Part shown: positions 1 through 9,581 of the stretch, piece by piece
Layout: every line of letters starts with the position of its first letter
Numbering within the stretch: position 1 is the stretch's first letter
NCBI GenBank assembly: GCA_963715995.1
Contig: OY970283.1
Coordinates: 1,426,001 to 1,490,000, forward strand
From: DATBDN01 sp963715995
GTDB taxonomy: Bacteria; Actinomycetota; Thermoleophilia; Solirubrobacterales; Thermoleophilaceae
DNA length: 64,000 nucleotides
Direction of reading: 5' to 3'
Notes under the pieces: generated by a model
The model's input: the letters and a program-made list of their open reading frames with translations, nothing else
Databases searched by the model: none
Told to the model about the DNA's origin: nothing
Translations under genes and position numbers: made by a program

Positions 1-1
1 G

Positions 2-481
2 GGCGTGGGCAACGCATGGCTGCGCGACGACGGCTTCGGCGGCGAGGTGGCGAAACGGCTCGGCGAGCTCACGCTGCCGCCCGAGGCCGCCGTGTTCGAC
101 TTCGGCACCGGCGGGCTCGACCTGGCCTACGAGGTCATGCGCGGCTACGACGCGCTGATCCTGCTCGACGTGAGCCGCCAGGGCGGCGAGCCCGGCACGC
201 TCTACGTGATGGAGGCCGACGAGGCCGAGATCGATGCCGGCATCGAGGACGGCCAGGTCATCAACCCGCACGCGATGGACCCGCAGACCGTGCTGCGCTT
301 CGTCAAGTCGGTCGGCGCGTGGCCCGGGAAGGTCGTGGTGATCGCCTGCGAGCCCGCCGAGGTCGAGGAGATGGGCTTCGGCCTGTCCGACGACGTGAGC
401 GCCGCCGTGGAGGGCGCGGCCAAGCTCGTGCTGGACACCATCGCCGAGTTGACCACCGACAGCGCGTACGCGCCGAGCTGA
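2..481 (+). CDS. Hydrogenase maturation protease (HyaD/HybD family), 5'-truncated by window edge
   Basis: This is an endopeptidase of the family that removes the C-terminal tail of the [NiFe]-hydrogenase large subunit after nickel insertion. The reading frame is open to the left edge and begins with G-V-G-N-x-W-L-R-D-D-G-F-G. That is the family's N-terminal GxGN...DDGFG motif, with the first nickel-sensing acidic residue in the DDG turn. The GTG at 5 is therefore probably internal, and the true start should lie a few codons upstream of the window. The central 'ILLDVSRQGGEPGTLYVME' stretch matches the conserved D-A region of the family, and 'PHAMDPQTVLRF' holds the expected histidine. The stop lies 1 bp before hypA, so it belongs to the same operon. 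The hydrogenase structural genes are presumably further left. Confidence 0.88.
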   Translation, partial: GVGNAWLRDDGFGGEVAKRLGELTLPPEAAVFDFGTGGLDLAYEVMRGYDALILLDVSRQGGEPGTLYVMEADEAEIDAGIEDGQVINPHAMDPQTVLRFVKSVGAWPGKVVVIACEPAEVEEMGFGLSDDVSAAVEGAAKLVLDTIAELTTDSAYAPS

Positions 482-482
482 G

Positions 483-839
483 TTGCACGAGCTGTCGCTG
501 TCGGGCGCGATCGTGAACACGGTCGTCAAGCACGCGGAGGGCCGCCGTGTCTCCGTGGTGAGCCTGCGGATAGGGCGCCTGCGCCAGGTCGTGCCCGACA
601 CGCTGGAGTTCTACTTCGGCTTCGTCGCCGACGGCACTGTCTGCGCCGGGGCGCGGCTGGAGCAGGAGATCGTCCCCGCCGTGCTGCGGTGCGAGGCGTG
701 CGACGACGACTGGGAGATCGGCTTCCCGGTCTTCCGCTGCCCGAGCTGCGGCGGCGCCGAGGTGGAAGTGGTCAGTGGTGAGGAGTTCGAGGTCGAGTCG
801 ATCGAGATCGAGGAGGACGCATGCATCGCACAAAGGTGA
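483..839 (+). CDS. hypA: Hydrogenase nickel-insertion accessory protein HypA
   Basis: HypA is a 118-residue nickel metallochaperone that works with HypB to deliver Ni2+ to the hydrogenase large subunit. A TTG start is chosen because it gives the obligatory N-terminus Met-His-Glu-Leu, in which His2 and the amino terminus bind nickel. Any later start would lose this. The structural zinc site is visible as two Cys-x-x-Cys pairs, C-E-A-C near residue 70 and C-P-S-C near residue 89. Length is normal (about 113-118 aa). It starts 1 bp after the protease stop and its end overlaps the start of hypB by 19 bp, indicating translational coupling. Confidence 0.95.
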   Translation: MHELSLSGAIVNTVVKHAEGRRVSVVSLRIGRLRQVVPDTLEFYFGFVADGTVCAGARLEQEIVPAVLRCEACDDDWEIGFPVFRCPSCGGAEVEVVSGEEFEVESIEIEEDACIAQR

Positions 840-1498
840 GGATCGTCGAGGACGCACTCGACGCGAACAACACGATCGCCGAGTCCAACCGCGCGGACTT
901 CGACCGCGCAGGAGTGGCGGTGGTGAATCTGATGAGCGCGCCCGGCGCGGGCAAGACGACGCTGCTCGAGCGCGTGCTGCCCGCGATGGACGTCCGCGTG
1001 GGGGTGCTGGAGGGCGACGTGCAGGGGAGCATGGACGCGGACCGGCTCGCACACCTGCACATTCCGGTCACGCAGCTGAACACCGATTCGGGCTTCGGCG
1101 GCGAGTGCCACCTGGACGCGAACATGGTGCGCTCGGCGCTGCCGTCGCTGCCGCTGGAGGACCTCGACCTGCTGGTGATCGAGAACGTCGGCAACCTCGT
1201 GTGCCCGGCCGAGTTCAAGGTCGGCGAGGACGCCCGCGCGATGGTCGTCTCGGTCACCGAGGGCGAGGACAAGCCGCTCAAGTACCCGCTCATGTTCCGC
1301 ACCTGTGAGCTGGTCATCGTCAACAAGCTCGATCTGATGCCACACATCGACTTCGATCTCGACAAGCTGCTTTACAACATCGACGCCGTGCATCCCGGTG
1401 TTCAGACGATGCTGGTGAGCGCCCGCAACGGCGGCGGTGTCGCGGCGGTGGGTGAGTGGCTGGCCGGCGTCGGGCAGCGGGTGCAGGCGCTGGTGTGA
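821..1498 (+). CDS. hypB: Hydrogenase nickel incorporation GTPase HypB
   Basis: HypB is a SIMIBI-class GTPase of 225 aa that drives nickel release into the hydrogenase large subunit. The P-loop S-A-P-G-A-G-K-T-T lies at about residues 40-48. It is followed by the switch region 'EGDVQGSMDADR', which carries the metal-binding loop, then 'VIENVGNLVCP' with its G-domain cysteine, and the guanine-specificity motif N-K-x-D ('VNKLDLMPH'). It lacks the long His-rich nickel-storage N-terminus found in some HypB proteins and starts directly with 'MHRTKVRIVEDALDANN'. The ATG sits inside the end of hypA, and the stop overlaps the GTG of the next gene (GTGA), so the operon is tightly coupled. Confidence 0.95.
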   Translation: MHRTKVRIVEDALDANNTIAESNRADFDRAGVAVVNLMSAPGAGKTTLLERVLPAMDVRVGVLEGDVQGSMDADRLAHLHIPVTQLNTDSGFGGECHLDANMVRSALPSLPLEDLDLLVIENVGNLVCPAEFKVGEDARAMVVSVTEGEDKPLKYPLMFRTCELVIVNKLDLMPHIDFDLDKLLYNIDAVHPGVQTMLVSARNGGGVAAVGEWLAGVGQRVQALV

Positions 1499-2712
1499 GC
1501 TCGGCCCTCGGCATGGGGGCGCTCGAACGTTGCCTCGGCGCGGGGCTGGCAGAGCGCACGCGCGCCAACGACGCGTTCTTCGAGCGGGAGGCTGAGCGCC
1601 TGGCGCGCGCGTGCCACCGCATGGCCGAGCGCTTCGCGCGCGGCGGGCGGCTGGTTGCCGTGGGGCAGTCGCCCGCGGCGCGCTCGGATGCCCGTCACGT
1701 GGCCGTGGAGTTCGTGCACCCGGTCATCGTGGGCAAGCGGGCACTGCCGGCGATCGGGCTTGCGGGCGAGGGCGGCTCGGTCGAGCGCCAGCTCGATCTG
1801 GTGGCCGAGCCGGGCGACATCGTGATCGTGTTCGAGGCGGAGGCCCCCGAGGCGCGCGCCGCGACGGCGCTGGCCCGCAGTCGCGGCTGCATGACGATCG
1901 CGTTCGCGGGCTGCGAGGCCGAATGGTGCTTCGAGCCGCCGAGTGACGACCCGAGCGTGCGCCAAGAGCTGGTCGAGACGCTCTACCACGTGCTCTGGGA
2001 GCTGGTGCACGTGTTCTTCGAGCACCGCGGTCTGCTCGAAGGCCGCACCGCCAAGAAGGTGCACGACAGCGGCGCGTCGAGCTTCCTCTACCCGTTCCTC
2101 GGCGAGACCGAGAGCGATCTCGACGCGGTCGTCGCCGACGTGCGCGCATCGGTTTTGGCCAAGGCGAGCGAGATCGCCGCGCTGCGCAGCCAGACGCTCA
2201 TCGAGAACGGCGCGGAGCTGAGCGCGGCGGCGGCTGCTCTGCGCGCCAGCCTGGACGCCGGTGGGCGGCTGATGGCGCTCGGGAACGGCGGCTCGGCCAC
2301 CGACGCGATGGACGCCGTCGCCGACTTCCGCGAGCCGCCCGATCCGCGCTGGACGCCGCGGCGCGCGCTCGACCTGACCGAGGACGCGTCGATCATCACC
2401 GCGGTCGCCAACGACATCGGCACCGAGGCGATCTTCTCGCGCCAGGTCATCGCGCACGGGCGCGCGGGCGACACGCTGCTGGCGCTCTCCACGAGCGGCA
2501 ACTCCGTCAACGTCATGTCGGCGCTCGCCGAGGCGCGCCGGCGGGAGATCGCGACGATCGCGATGGTGGGCTACGACGGCGGCCGGATCGCGGGCGAGCG
2601 CCTGGCCGACCACGTGGTGGTCACCCGTTCCGAGCACATCCCGCGGATCCAGGAGGCGCAGGCGAGCGCGTACCACCTGCTGCGCGAGCTGGTGGAGCTA
2701 GCCGGGCCGTGA
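1495..2712 (+). CDS. Double SIS-domain protein of the hyp operon (phosphoheptose-isomerase-like)
   Basis: The protein has about 405 residues and two sugar-isomerase (SIS) folds in tandem. The N-terminal one (about residues 40-165) is divergent. The C-terminal one (about 235-395) keeps the GmhA-type features 'LGNGGSATDAMDAVADF' and the phosphosugar-binding serine motif 'LSTSGNSVN'. A GTG at 1495, overlapping the hypB stop, is preferred over an upstream in-frame ATG at 1456, which would lie deep inside hypB. The stop overlaps the start of hypF by 4 bp. SIS proteins recur in actinobacterial hyp operons, and their role there is unknown to me. A real sedoheptulose-7-phosphate isomerase would not need a second SIS domain, so a sugar-phosphate-sensing or cofactor-related maturation role is possible but is inference. 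Confidence 0.85.
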   Translation: MSSALGMGALERCLGAGLAERTRANDAFFEREAERLARACHRMAERFARGGRLVAVGQSPAARSDARHVAVEFVHPVIVGKRALPAIGLAGEGGSVERQLDLVAEPGDIVIVFEAEAPEARAATALARSRGCMTIAFAGCEAEWCFEPPSDDPSVRQELVETLYHVLWELVHVFFEHRGLLEGRTAKKVHDSGASSFLYPFLGETESDLDAVVADVRASVLAKASEIAALRSQTLIENGAELSAAAAALRASLDAGGRLMALGNGGSATDAMDAVADFREPPDPRWTPRRALDLTEDASIITAVANDIGTEAIFSRQVIAHGRAGDTLLALSTSGNSVNVMSALAEARRREIATIAMVGYDGGRIAGERLADHVVVTRSEHIPRIQEAQASAYHLLRELVELAGP

Positions 2713-4996
2713 ACGCGCTGGCCACCGAGCAGCGACGGCGCGTGCGCGCGCGTGTTGCGGGCACGGTCCAGGGAGTCGGCTTCCGTCCCTACGTCTACCG
2801 GCTGGCGGTCGAGCTTGGCCTGGACGGCTTCGTGCTGAACGAGCCCGAGGGTGTCGTCCTTGAGGTCGAGGCCGAAGCGGGCGCAGTGGAGCGCTTCTTC
2901 GAGCGCCTGCCCGCCGATGCGCCGCCGCTGGCCGTGATCGACCGCGTCGAGACCGAGCCGATCGCCACCACCGGCGCGCGCGGGTTTGCCATCCACCAGA
3001 GCGCGCATGCCGGCGCCGCGCACGCCGACGTCACGCCCGACAGCGCCACCTGCGACGACTGCCTGCGCGAGCTGTTCGACCCGGGCGACCGCCGTCACCG
3101 CTACCCGTTCGTCAACTGCACCAACTGCGGGCCGCGCTTCACGATCGTCACCGGCGTGCCGTATGACCGCCCGCTCACCACGATGGCTGCGTTCACCATG
3201 TGCCCGGCGTGCCGGGCGGAGTACGACGACCCGGCCGATCGCCGCTTCCATGCGCAGCCGAACGCCTGCCCGGACTGCGGCCCGTCGCTGGACCTGCGCC
3301 ACCGCGACGGCACGAGGGTGGGCGAGCCACTGGCGGCGGCGGTGCGAGCGCTGGCGGACGGCCTGATCCTCGCGATCAAGGGCATCGGCGGCTTCCACCT
3401 GGCCTGCCGGGCGGGCGGCGAGCAGGCCGTGGCCGAGCTGCGCGCGCGCAAGCACCGCGAGGACAAGCCGTTCGCGCTGATGGCCGCATCGCTCGAACAG
3501 GCACGCGAGCTGGTCGAGCTGACTCCCGAGGACGAACAGGAGCTGACCGCGCCTTCACGCCCGATCGTGCTGGCGCCGCGCCGCCCGGGAGCCGCGCGTG
3601 GCCGCGCCGTCGCCCCGCACGCACGTGAGCTCGGCGTGATGCTGCCCTACTCGCCGCTCCACCATCTGCTGCTGGCCGATCTGAGCGAGCCGCTCGTGAT
3701 GACCAGCGGCAACGTCTCCGACGAGCCGATTGCGTTCCGCGACGAGGACGCGCTCGAGCGCCTGGCCGGCATCGCCGACCTGTTCCTGCTGCACGACCGC
3801 CCGATCCGCACCCGCACCGACGACTCGGTCGTGCGCACCGTGCGCACCGGCGCGGGCCGGCGGCAACGGTGCTGCGCCGCTCGCGCGGCTACGTGCCCTC
3901 GGCGCTGCGGCTGCCGCTGGCCGCGCCGCAGCCGCTGCTGGCGTGCGGCGCCGAGCTGAAGAACACGTTCTGCCTCGCCGACGACGAGCGGGCCTGGGTC
4001 GGCCACCACATCGGCGACCTCGAGAACTGGGAGACGCTGTCGTCGTTCACGGACGGCATCGCCCACTTCGAGGAGCTGTTCGCGATCGCGCCTGCCGTAG
4101 TAGCGCACGACCTGCACCCCGAATACCTCTCGACCAAGTACGCGCTCGAGCGCGAGGACGTCGACACCGTCGCCGTGCAGCACCACCACGCGCACCTGGC
4201 CGCGTGCCTGGCCGAGCACGGCGAGACGGGCCCGGCGCTCGGAGCGATCTACGACGGCACCGGGCTCGGCACCGACGGGACGATCTGGGGCGGCGAGCTG
4301 CTCTGGGGCGGCCTTGCGTCGGCGCAGCGGGTCGGGTCGCTCTGGCCCGTGCGCCTGCCAGGCGGCGCCGCGGCCATCCGCGAGCCGTGGCGCATGGCCT
4401 ACTCGTGGCTCGACGCGGCCGGGATCGGCGTCGAGCGCGCCCGCTCGCAGGCCGAGCGCACCGTGCTCCAGATGATCCGCTCGGGCGTGGCCGCGCCCAT
4501 GACCTCCAGCGCCGGCCGCCTGTTCGACGCCGTCTCGGCGCTCTGCGGCATCTGCACGAAGGTCAACTACGAGGGCCAGGCGGCGATCGAGCTCGAAGCA
4601 GCGTGCGACCCGGACGAGACGGGCGCTTACCCGCTGCCGCTCACGCAGCACGAGCGCCGGCTGGTGCTGGACGCGCGGCTGACCATCCGCGCCGTGAGCG
4701 CGGACCTCGAGCGCGGCACCGACGTGGCCACGGTCGCGGCGCGCTTCCACAACGCCCTGGCCGATGCGACCGCCCGCGCCTGCGCGGTGCTGGCGCGGCG
4801 GCTCGGCTGCCACACGGTCGTCCTCTCCGGCGGCAGCTTCCAGAACCGGCGCCTGCTGGAGCGGACGGCCGCCTCGCTAGTGGCCGCCGGCGCCCGCGCG
4901 TTGGTTCCCGAACGTCTCCCACCCGGCGATGGCGGAATCTCGTTCGGCCAGGCAGCGGTCGCAGCGGCGCTGCTGCGGGAGCGCGAGGCCGCATGA
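2709..4996 (+). pseudogene. hypF: Carbamoyltransferase HypF, interrupted by a one-base frameshift
   Basis: HypF uses carbamoyl phosphate and ATP to make the thiocarbamate on HypE that becomes the CN ligands of the NiFe site. All domains are present in order. There is an acylphosphatase domain (about residues 10-98, 'GTVQGVGFRPYVYRLA'). Zinc-finger pairs follow (CDDC, CTNC, CPAC, CPDC). Next is the YrdC-like domain (about 205-395, 'KHREDKPFALMA', 'SPLHHLLLADL'). The Kae1-like domain comes last, with its 'QHHHAHLAACLAEHG' metal motif. The frame changes near 3855-3868: the first part reads into nonsense after 'RTDDSVVRTVRTGAG', and the other frame resumes at 'VLRRSRGYVPSALRLP'. Total length is 3n+2, consistent with one missing base. 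With that base restored the protein would be about 762 aa, a normal length. A sequencing error is likelier than a true null mutation. Confidence 0.9.
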
Positions 4997-5277
4997 GCGT
5001 GCTCGACGAGCGCGTCTCGACAGGCGGCGGCCAGAGCAAGCGCTACGGCGAGTTGACGGTCGCCGACGTGAGCGCACGCGCCGACGAGCTGCGCTCGGTC
5101 GGAGGCGGCGGCCCACTCGCACGCGTGATCCCGGTGGCGCAGGCCTGGGCCGAGCTGGCGCGCAGGATGAGCGGCGAGAACGCCGCAACGGTGTCGGCGC
5201 TCGGCGAAGAGGTGGCTGCGTCCTACGCAGGGCGCCTGTGGATAGTGCCGCCGGGCGGCAGCCTGCTGCGGAGCTAA
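4993..5277 (+). CDS. Small protein of unknown function at the end of the hyp operon
   Basis: This is a 94-residue ORF whose ATG overlaps the hypF stop (ATGA), so it is almost certainly co-translated with hypF. The sequence is hydrophilic, with no transmembrane segment, no signal peptide and no cysteines. It lacks the HypC start motif (M-C-L-x-x-P), so it is not hypC. Its C-terminus ends 'YAGRLWIVPPGGSLLRS'. I do not recognise the family. The position suggests a hydrogenase-related role, but hypC, hypD and hypE are not in this window. The last 4 bp overlap the convergent MMPL gene. Confidence 0.6.
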   Translation: MSVLDERVSTGGGQSKRYGELTVADVSARADELRSVGGGGPLARVIPVAQAWAELARRMSGENAATVSALGEEVAASYAGRLWIVPPGGSLLRS

Positions 5278-7448
5278 GCCGCGACGCCGCTCTCGGCAGT
5301 GCGCTGCTTGCGCGTTGCGTGACCGCCCTCGAGCGATACGTCGGGGATCAGGCGGTCGAGCCCGCGCGGCATCCACCATGCGCGGTCGCCCAAGAGGGCC
5401 ATCAGCGCGGGGGACACGATCATGCGGACCACCAGCACGTCGATCAGGATCGACGTTCCCAGGCCCAGGCCGAACATCTTGATCACCACGTCGCTGCCGC
5501 TCATGAACGCCAGGAAGACCGACGCCATGATCAGGCCCGCCACGAGCACCACCTTTGCGATCCGCGACAGCCCGTGCACCACGCTCTCCGCCGGGCTGTC
5601 GCCCTCGAAATAGGCCTCACGGATGCGCGACAGCAGGAACACGTTGTAGTCCATCGACAGGCCGAACAGGATCGCGAACATGAACAGCGGCACGAACGAG
5701 ACCACCGGCACGTTGTCGCCGACGCCGAGCAGCGACGCACCCCAGCCCCACTGGAAAACCGCGACGATCACCCCGTAGGCGGCGCCGATCGACAGCAGGT
5801 TGAACACCGCCGATGCGAGCGGCACCCAGATCGAGCGGAACACCGCCATCAGCAGCAGGATCGAGAGCCCGAGCACCACGGCGATGAACAGCGGCAGCCG
5901 GCCCGCGATCTTGGAAGAGAAGTCCTCGAAGCTGGCCGTCTGGCCGCCGACGAACACCTGCAGGTTCGACCCCGCGACGGCGCGCGGGATGTCCGAACCA
6001 CGCACGCGATCGACCAGGCTGGCGGTCGCGGCATCCTGGGGTGAGGTGCTGGGGGTCACGTTCAGGATCGCCGCGTTGCCCGGCTTGTTGTAGATCGCCG
6101 GCCCGACCACGGCCACGCCCGGTGCCTTGCGCAGTGCGCTCGACAGCCGCGCGACGGCAGCGCGGTCCGGGCGCCCGCCGTTCCTCGCGCCGATCGCCAG
6201 CAGCAGCGGTCCGCTGAAGCCGGGGCCGAACGCGTGGCTCAGGTGGTCGTAGGCGCGCCGCTGGGTCAGCTTCGACGGCTGGTTGCCGTCGTCGGGCTGG
6301 CCCAGTCGAAGGCTGAGCATCGGGATCGACAACAGGACCAGGATCAGCCCGCCGCCGATCACCGCGAGCTTGGGCCGCGCCACCAGCCGCTCGCCCCAGC
6401 GCGCGAACCCGGCCGAGCGCGCCACGTGCGCGGGATTCTTCGGGCGCAGCCGCCGCGCCAGCATGCCGGCAAGCACCGGCAGCGCCGTGAGCGACGAGAT
6501 CACGACCATCGCCACGGCAATCGCCGCGCCGACGCCCATCTTGCCGACGAGCGGGATGCCGACCGCAAGCAGCCCGGCGATTGCGACCATCACGATCGCG
6601 CCGGCAGCGACCACCGACACGCCCGAGGTCGCGCTGGCGCGGGCCGATGCCTCCTGAGGGCTGTCGCCGTTCGCAAGCTGCTCGCGGAAGCGGCTGAAGA
6701 CCAGGAGTGAGTAGTCGATGCCCGCGCCGAGGCCGAGCATCAGGGCGATCGTGGTGGCGAAGTCCGGGATGCCGAGCGGCTTCGACACCGCGTGCAGGAT
6801 CAGCTGGCTGACGATGACGCCCAGCAGCGCGCCGAGCACCGTCACGAACATCGCCGCGAGCGAGCGGAACAACAGGGTGAGCAGCACGATCGCGATTGCG
6901 ACCCCGATCAGCTCTCCGACCGGGGCATCCTGCTGCGCCGCGATGTCGGCCACCGGGCCGCGTTCGTCCACGGCGACCGCCGAGCCGGCGCCCGTCTGCG
7001 CGGCCTTGACGAACGCCTCGCCCTCGGGCTTCTTCAGGTCGGTCGGCTGGACGTCGTACTGCACCGTCGAGAACGCCGTGCGACCGTCGCGCGCAAGCGT
7101 GCCGGTGCCGGTCGCGAGCGGATCGGACACCGACGTGACGTGGGGCAGCCGCGCAAGCGCCGCGAGCGAGCGCTTCACGGAGGCCTTCGCCGCAGAGCCG
7201 GTCAGCTTGCCGGTGCGCGCGCTGAAGACCACCTGGCTCGACACGCCTGCGGCCGCTGGGAACCTGGCCTCGAGCAGATCCTGGGCGCGCTGGGACTCGG
7301 TGCCGGGGATCGAGAAGTCCTGTGCAGCCGCGCCGCCCTGCGAGCCGGCGATCGCTCCGATCGCGACCAGGGCAACGACGAGGCCCACGAGCCCGCGCTT
7401 CCAGCGCAGGGTGAGGGTTCCGCCGATGCGAGCCAGGAGGACGGACAT
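5274..7448 (-). CDS. MMPL-family (RND superfamily) membrane transporter
   Basis: This 724-residue exporter belongs to the actinobacterial MMPL family, which moves lipids or hydrophobic compounds across the inner membrane using proton motive force. The layout is typical: one N-terminal membrane helix (about 15-40), a large extracytoplasmic loop, five to six helices (about 165-330), a second large loop (about 375-520) and a final helix bundle. Both halves carry the RND GxxxDY proton-relay motif: 'GLGAGIDYSLLVFSRFRE' in the first and 'FGLSMDYNVFLLSRIRE' in the second. It lies 9 bp downstream of the MFS gene on the same strand. Together with the TetR gene it probably forms an inducible export operon. 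The substrate is unknown. Confidence 0.9.
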   Translation of the reverse strand: MSVLLARIGGTLTLRWKRGLVGLVVALVAIGAIAGSQGGAAAQDFSIPGTESQRAQDLLEARFPAAAGVSSQVVFSARTGKLTGSAAKASVKRSLAALARLPHVTSVSDPLATGTGTLARDGRTAFSTVQYDVQPTDLKKPEGEAFVKAAQTGAGSAVAVDERGPVADIAAQQDAPVGELIGVAIAIVLLTLLFRSLAAMFVTVLGALLGVIVSQLILHAVSKPLGIPDFATTIALMLGLGAGIDYSLLVFSRFREQLANGDSPQEASARASATSGVSVVAAGAIVMVAIAGLLAVGIPLVGKMGVGAAIAVAMVVISSLTALPVLAGMLARRLRPKNPAHVARSAGFARWGERLVARPKLAVIGGGLILVLLSIPMLSLRLGQPDDGNQPSKLTQRRAYDHLSHAFGPGFSGPLLLAIGARNGGRPDRAAVARLSSALRKAPGVAVVGPAIYNKPGNAAILNVTPSTSPQDAATASLVDRVRGSDIPRAVAGSNLQVFVGGQTASFEDFSSKIAGRLPLFIAVVLGLSILLLMAVFRSIWVPLASAVFNLLSIGAAYGVIVAVFQWGWGASLLGVGDNVPVVSFVPLFMFAILFGLSMDYNVFLLSRIREAYFEGDSPAESVVHGLSRIAKVVLVAGLIMASVFLAFMSGSDVVIKMFGLGLGTSILIDVLVVRMIVSPALMALLGDRAWWMPRGLDRLIPDVSLEGGHATRKQRTAESGVAA

Positions 7449-7457
7449 CTACCGAAG

Positions 7458-8885
7458 CTAGCCGCTCACCAACGCGCCGGCCTTGGCCGGCCGCGTGACC
7501 GCGTCAGGCACCGTCAGCGCGCAGAGCATCCCCAGCCCGCCGGCGGCGGCCGCGATCACGAACGCGATCGTGAAGCCGTGCGTCGTGGTCATTCCCGATG
7601 CGGTCACCGAGCTCGCGATCACGCTGCCGGCGATCTGCCCGCCCACGGCGCCGCCGAGCGTTCGCGTGACGGTGTTCATGCCGGTCGCGATGCCGGTCTG
7701 ATGCGTTGGTACGGCCTCGACGATCAGGTTGGCCATCGCCGCGTACGAGAGGCCGATGCCGATCCCGAGCACGGTGCAGGCGATGTAGAAGTCAAGCGGC
7801 CTCCCATGTGCGATCGCCAGGAACGCGAATGACAGCATGCATCCGGCGGCGCCAAGTGTCAGCGGCAGCCGCCCGCCGAAGCGCCGCGACAAGCGGCCGG
7901 ACACCGGGCCGAACAGCAGCATCATCACCGTGGACGGCAGCAGCACGAGCCCGGCCTGCGTGACGTTGTCGCCGAAGCCGAAGCCACTCGAGCGCGGCGT
8001 CTCCACGAACTCCGGAATCAGGATGAACGAGCAGAACATCGACGCCCCGATCAGGAACGCCGCCGTGTTGACCGTCCAGACCCCGCGCAGTCGCATCATG
8101 CGCATGTCGACGAGCGGCTCGGCCGCGCCAAGCTCGTTGGCGACCCAGACCCCGAGCAGCACGATGCCCGCGACGAACAGCCCGATCACACGTGGATCGC
8201 CCCAGCCCCAGATCGCACCCTGGCTCGTGGCCAGCAGCAGGCAGACGAGCCACGCCGACAACAGCAGTGCGCCGGCGATGTTGATCCGCCCCGGCATCTT
8301 CACGGGCGACTCGGGCACGAACGCCACGGCCATGACGCCGGCGATCGCGACGAGCATCAACGGGAACCAGAACAGCCAGTGGTAGCCGAGGTGGTCCACG
8401 ATCGGGCCCGCCAGCACGATGCCCGCGCCCGCGCCGACGCCCAGCAGCGCCGAGATCAGGGCGATGCCGCCGGGAATGCGATCACGCGGGAACTCGTCGC
8501 GGATGATCCCGAACGCCAGTGGGAAGATGGCGCCGCCCAGGCCCTGCACGACCCGTGCCGCGATCAGCAGGTCGACCGAGCTCGCCAGCGCGGCCAGCAG
8601 CGAGCCGGCCCCGAGCGCGGCGAGTGAGATCACGAGCATGCGCTCCTTCCCGAACATGTCGCCAAGCCGGCCGAGGATCGGTGTCGCAACCGACGCGCTC
8701 AGCAGGTATGCGGTCAGGATCCAGGCCACGGCGGCCGTGCTCGTGTGGAGTGAGTGCTGGATGGCGGGCAGGGCGGGGGCCACCAGCGACTGGAGCAGCG
8801 CGAACGACACTCCCGCCAGCGCGAGGGCGGCGAAGGTGATGCCGTAGTGCTGGCGCTCGGCCGGCTGTCGATCGAAGCGGAACAT
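7458..8885 (-). CDS. MFS exporter, DHA2-like
   Basis: This is a major facilitator of about 475 residues. It has the motif-A loop 'LGRLGDMFGKERM' after helix 2 and the antiporter motif-C-like stretch 'ALLGVGAGAGIVLAGPIVDHLGY' in helix 5, typical of proton-driven drug exporters; about 14 hydrophobic segments are visible. An in-frame ATG at 8951 exists, but it would overlap the TetR gene. The ATG at 8885 ('MFRFDRQPAERQHYG') leaves a 37-bp gap and is preferred. The flanking MMPL and TetR genes suggest a self-defence or toxic-lipid efflux set. Confidence 0.88.
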   Translation of the reverse strand: MFRFDRQPAERQHYGITFAALALAGVSFALLQSLVAPALPAIQHSLHTSTAAVAWILTAYLLSASVATPILGRLGDMFGKERMLVISLAALGAGSLLAALASSVDLLIAARVVQGLGGAIFPLAFGIIRDEFPRDRIPGGIALISALLGVGAGAGIVLAGPIVDHLGYHWLFWFPLMLVAIAGVMAVAFVPESPVKMPGRINIAGALLLSAWLVCLLLATSQGAIWGWGDPRVIGLFVAGIVLLGVWVANELGAAEPLVDMRMMRLRGVWTVNTAAFLIGASMFCSFILIPEFVETPRSSGFGFGDNVTQAGLVLLPSTVMMLLFGPVSGRLSRRFGGRLPLTLGAAGCMLSFAFLAIAHGRPLDFYIACTVLGIGIGLSYAAMANLIVEAVPTHQTGIATGMNTVTRTLGGAVGGQIAGSVIASSVTASGMTTTHGFTIAFVIAAAAGGLGMLCALTVPDAVTRPAKAGALVSG

Positions 8886-8922
8886 GAAGGCGGCCTTCCC
8901 TGAGGCTACTGAGGGCGCTACA

Positions 8923-9570
8923 TCAGGCCAGGAGCTGCTTGCAGGCCGCATCGCCTGTCCAGCGCTCGTACTGATCGGGTGTCCAGCCGCGCTCGGTCAC
9001 GAGCAGGTGCCAGACGGTGGGGTGGTTGATCGTCCAGAGGATGTCGGTTGCCGTGACGACGTCGAGCTCGGGCTTGAGCGCGCCCTTCTCGTGGAGCTTC
9101 TTGACGATCCGCTGCTGGTTCTCGTGGTAGTTGGAGTTGATGCGCTCCCAGAGCGCGGCGATGTCGGGATCGAGCGGCGAAGCGCTGCGGATGACATCGC
9201 CAAGGGCGCCGATCCGGCTCTTGCCCAGCACCGAGTTGCGCGCGTTCAAGCGCAGCTGGCGCTCAGCGTCGGGCTCGTCGAGGGTCTCCCGGTACCACTC
9301 CTGATCGACGATCGGGACTTCCTCGCGGCCGCCGCGCAGGCGCAGGTTCCAGAGCGCGCGCAGGAGGCCGCCCTTCGACTCGAACGCCAGGTAGACGGTC
9401 TTCGAGGCCACGCCGGCCTCGCGCGCGATCGCCGCCATCGTCGTCGGCCCGTAGCCGTCGCGGATGAACAGCCGGGCGGCCGCTTCCAGGATCTCCACGC
9501 GCGTGGCCTCGGCCTGCTCACGGCGCCGCGGGGAGTGATAGCGGCGCTTGGGCTTGACATCGTCGGGCAT
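8923..9570 (-). CDS. TetR-family transcriptional regulator
   Basis: This 215-residue repressor has an N-terminal helix-turn-helix: 'ATRVEILEAAARLFIRDGYG' (helix 1) is followed by 'TTMAAIAREAGVASKTVYLAFESKGGLL', the signature TetR recognition region, at about residues 22-72. The C-terminal ligand domain is not informative. The N-terminus is basic (PKRRYHSPRRREQ). The gene heads the minus-strand exporter pair and is divergent from the aldo/keto reductase. The 73-bp intergenic region holds an imperfect palindrome (9582-9603), so it probably represses itself, the exporters and possibly the reductase/methyltransferase pair. Confidence 0.9.
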   Translation of the reverse strand: MPDDVKPKRRYHSPRRREQAEATRVEILEAAARLFIRDGYGPTTMAAIAREAGVASKTVYLAFESKGGLLRALWNLRLRGGREEVPIVDQEWYRETLDEPDAERQLRLNARNSVLGKSRIGALGDVIRSASPLDPDIAALWERINSNYHENQQRIVKKLHEKGALKPELDVVTATDILWTINHPTVWHLLVTERGWTPDQYERWTGDAACKQLLA

Positions 9571-9581
9571 TTGGTTATCTT

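Noticed and set aside
4993..5277. hypC
   Set aside because: The 94-residue protein lacks the N-terminal Met-Cys-Leu motif that defines HypC.
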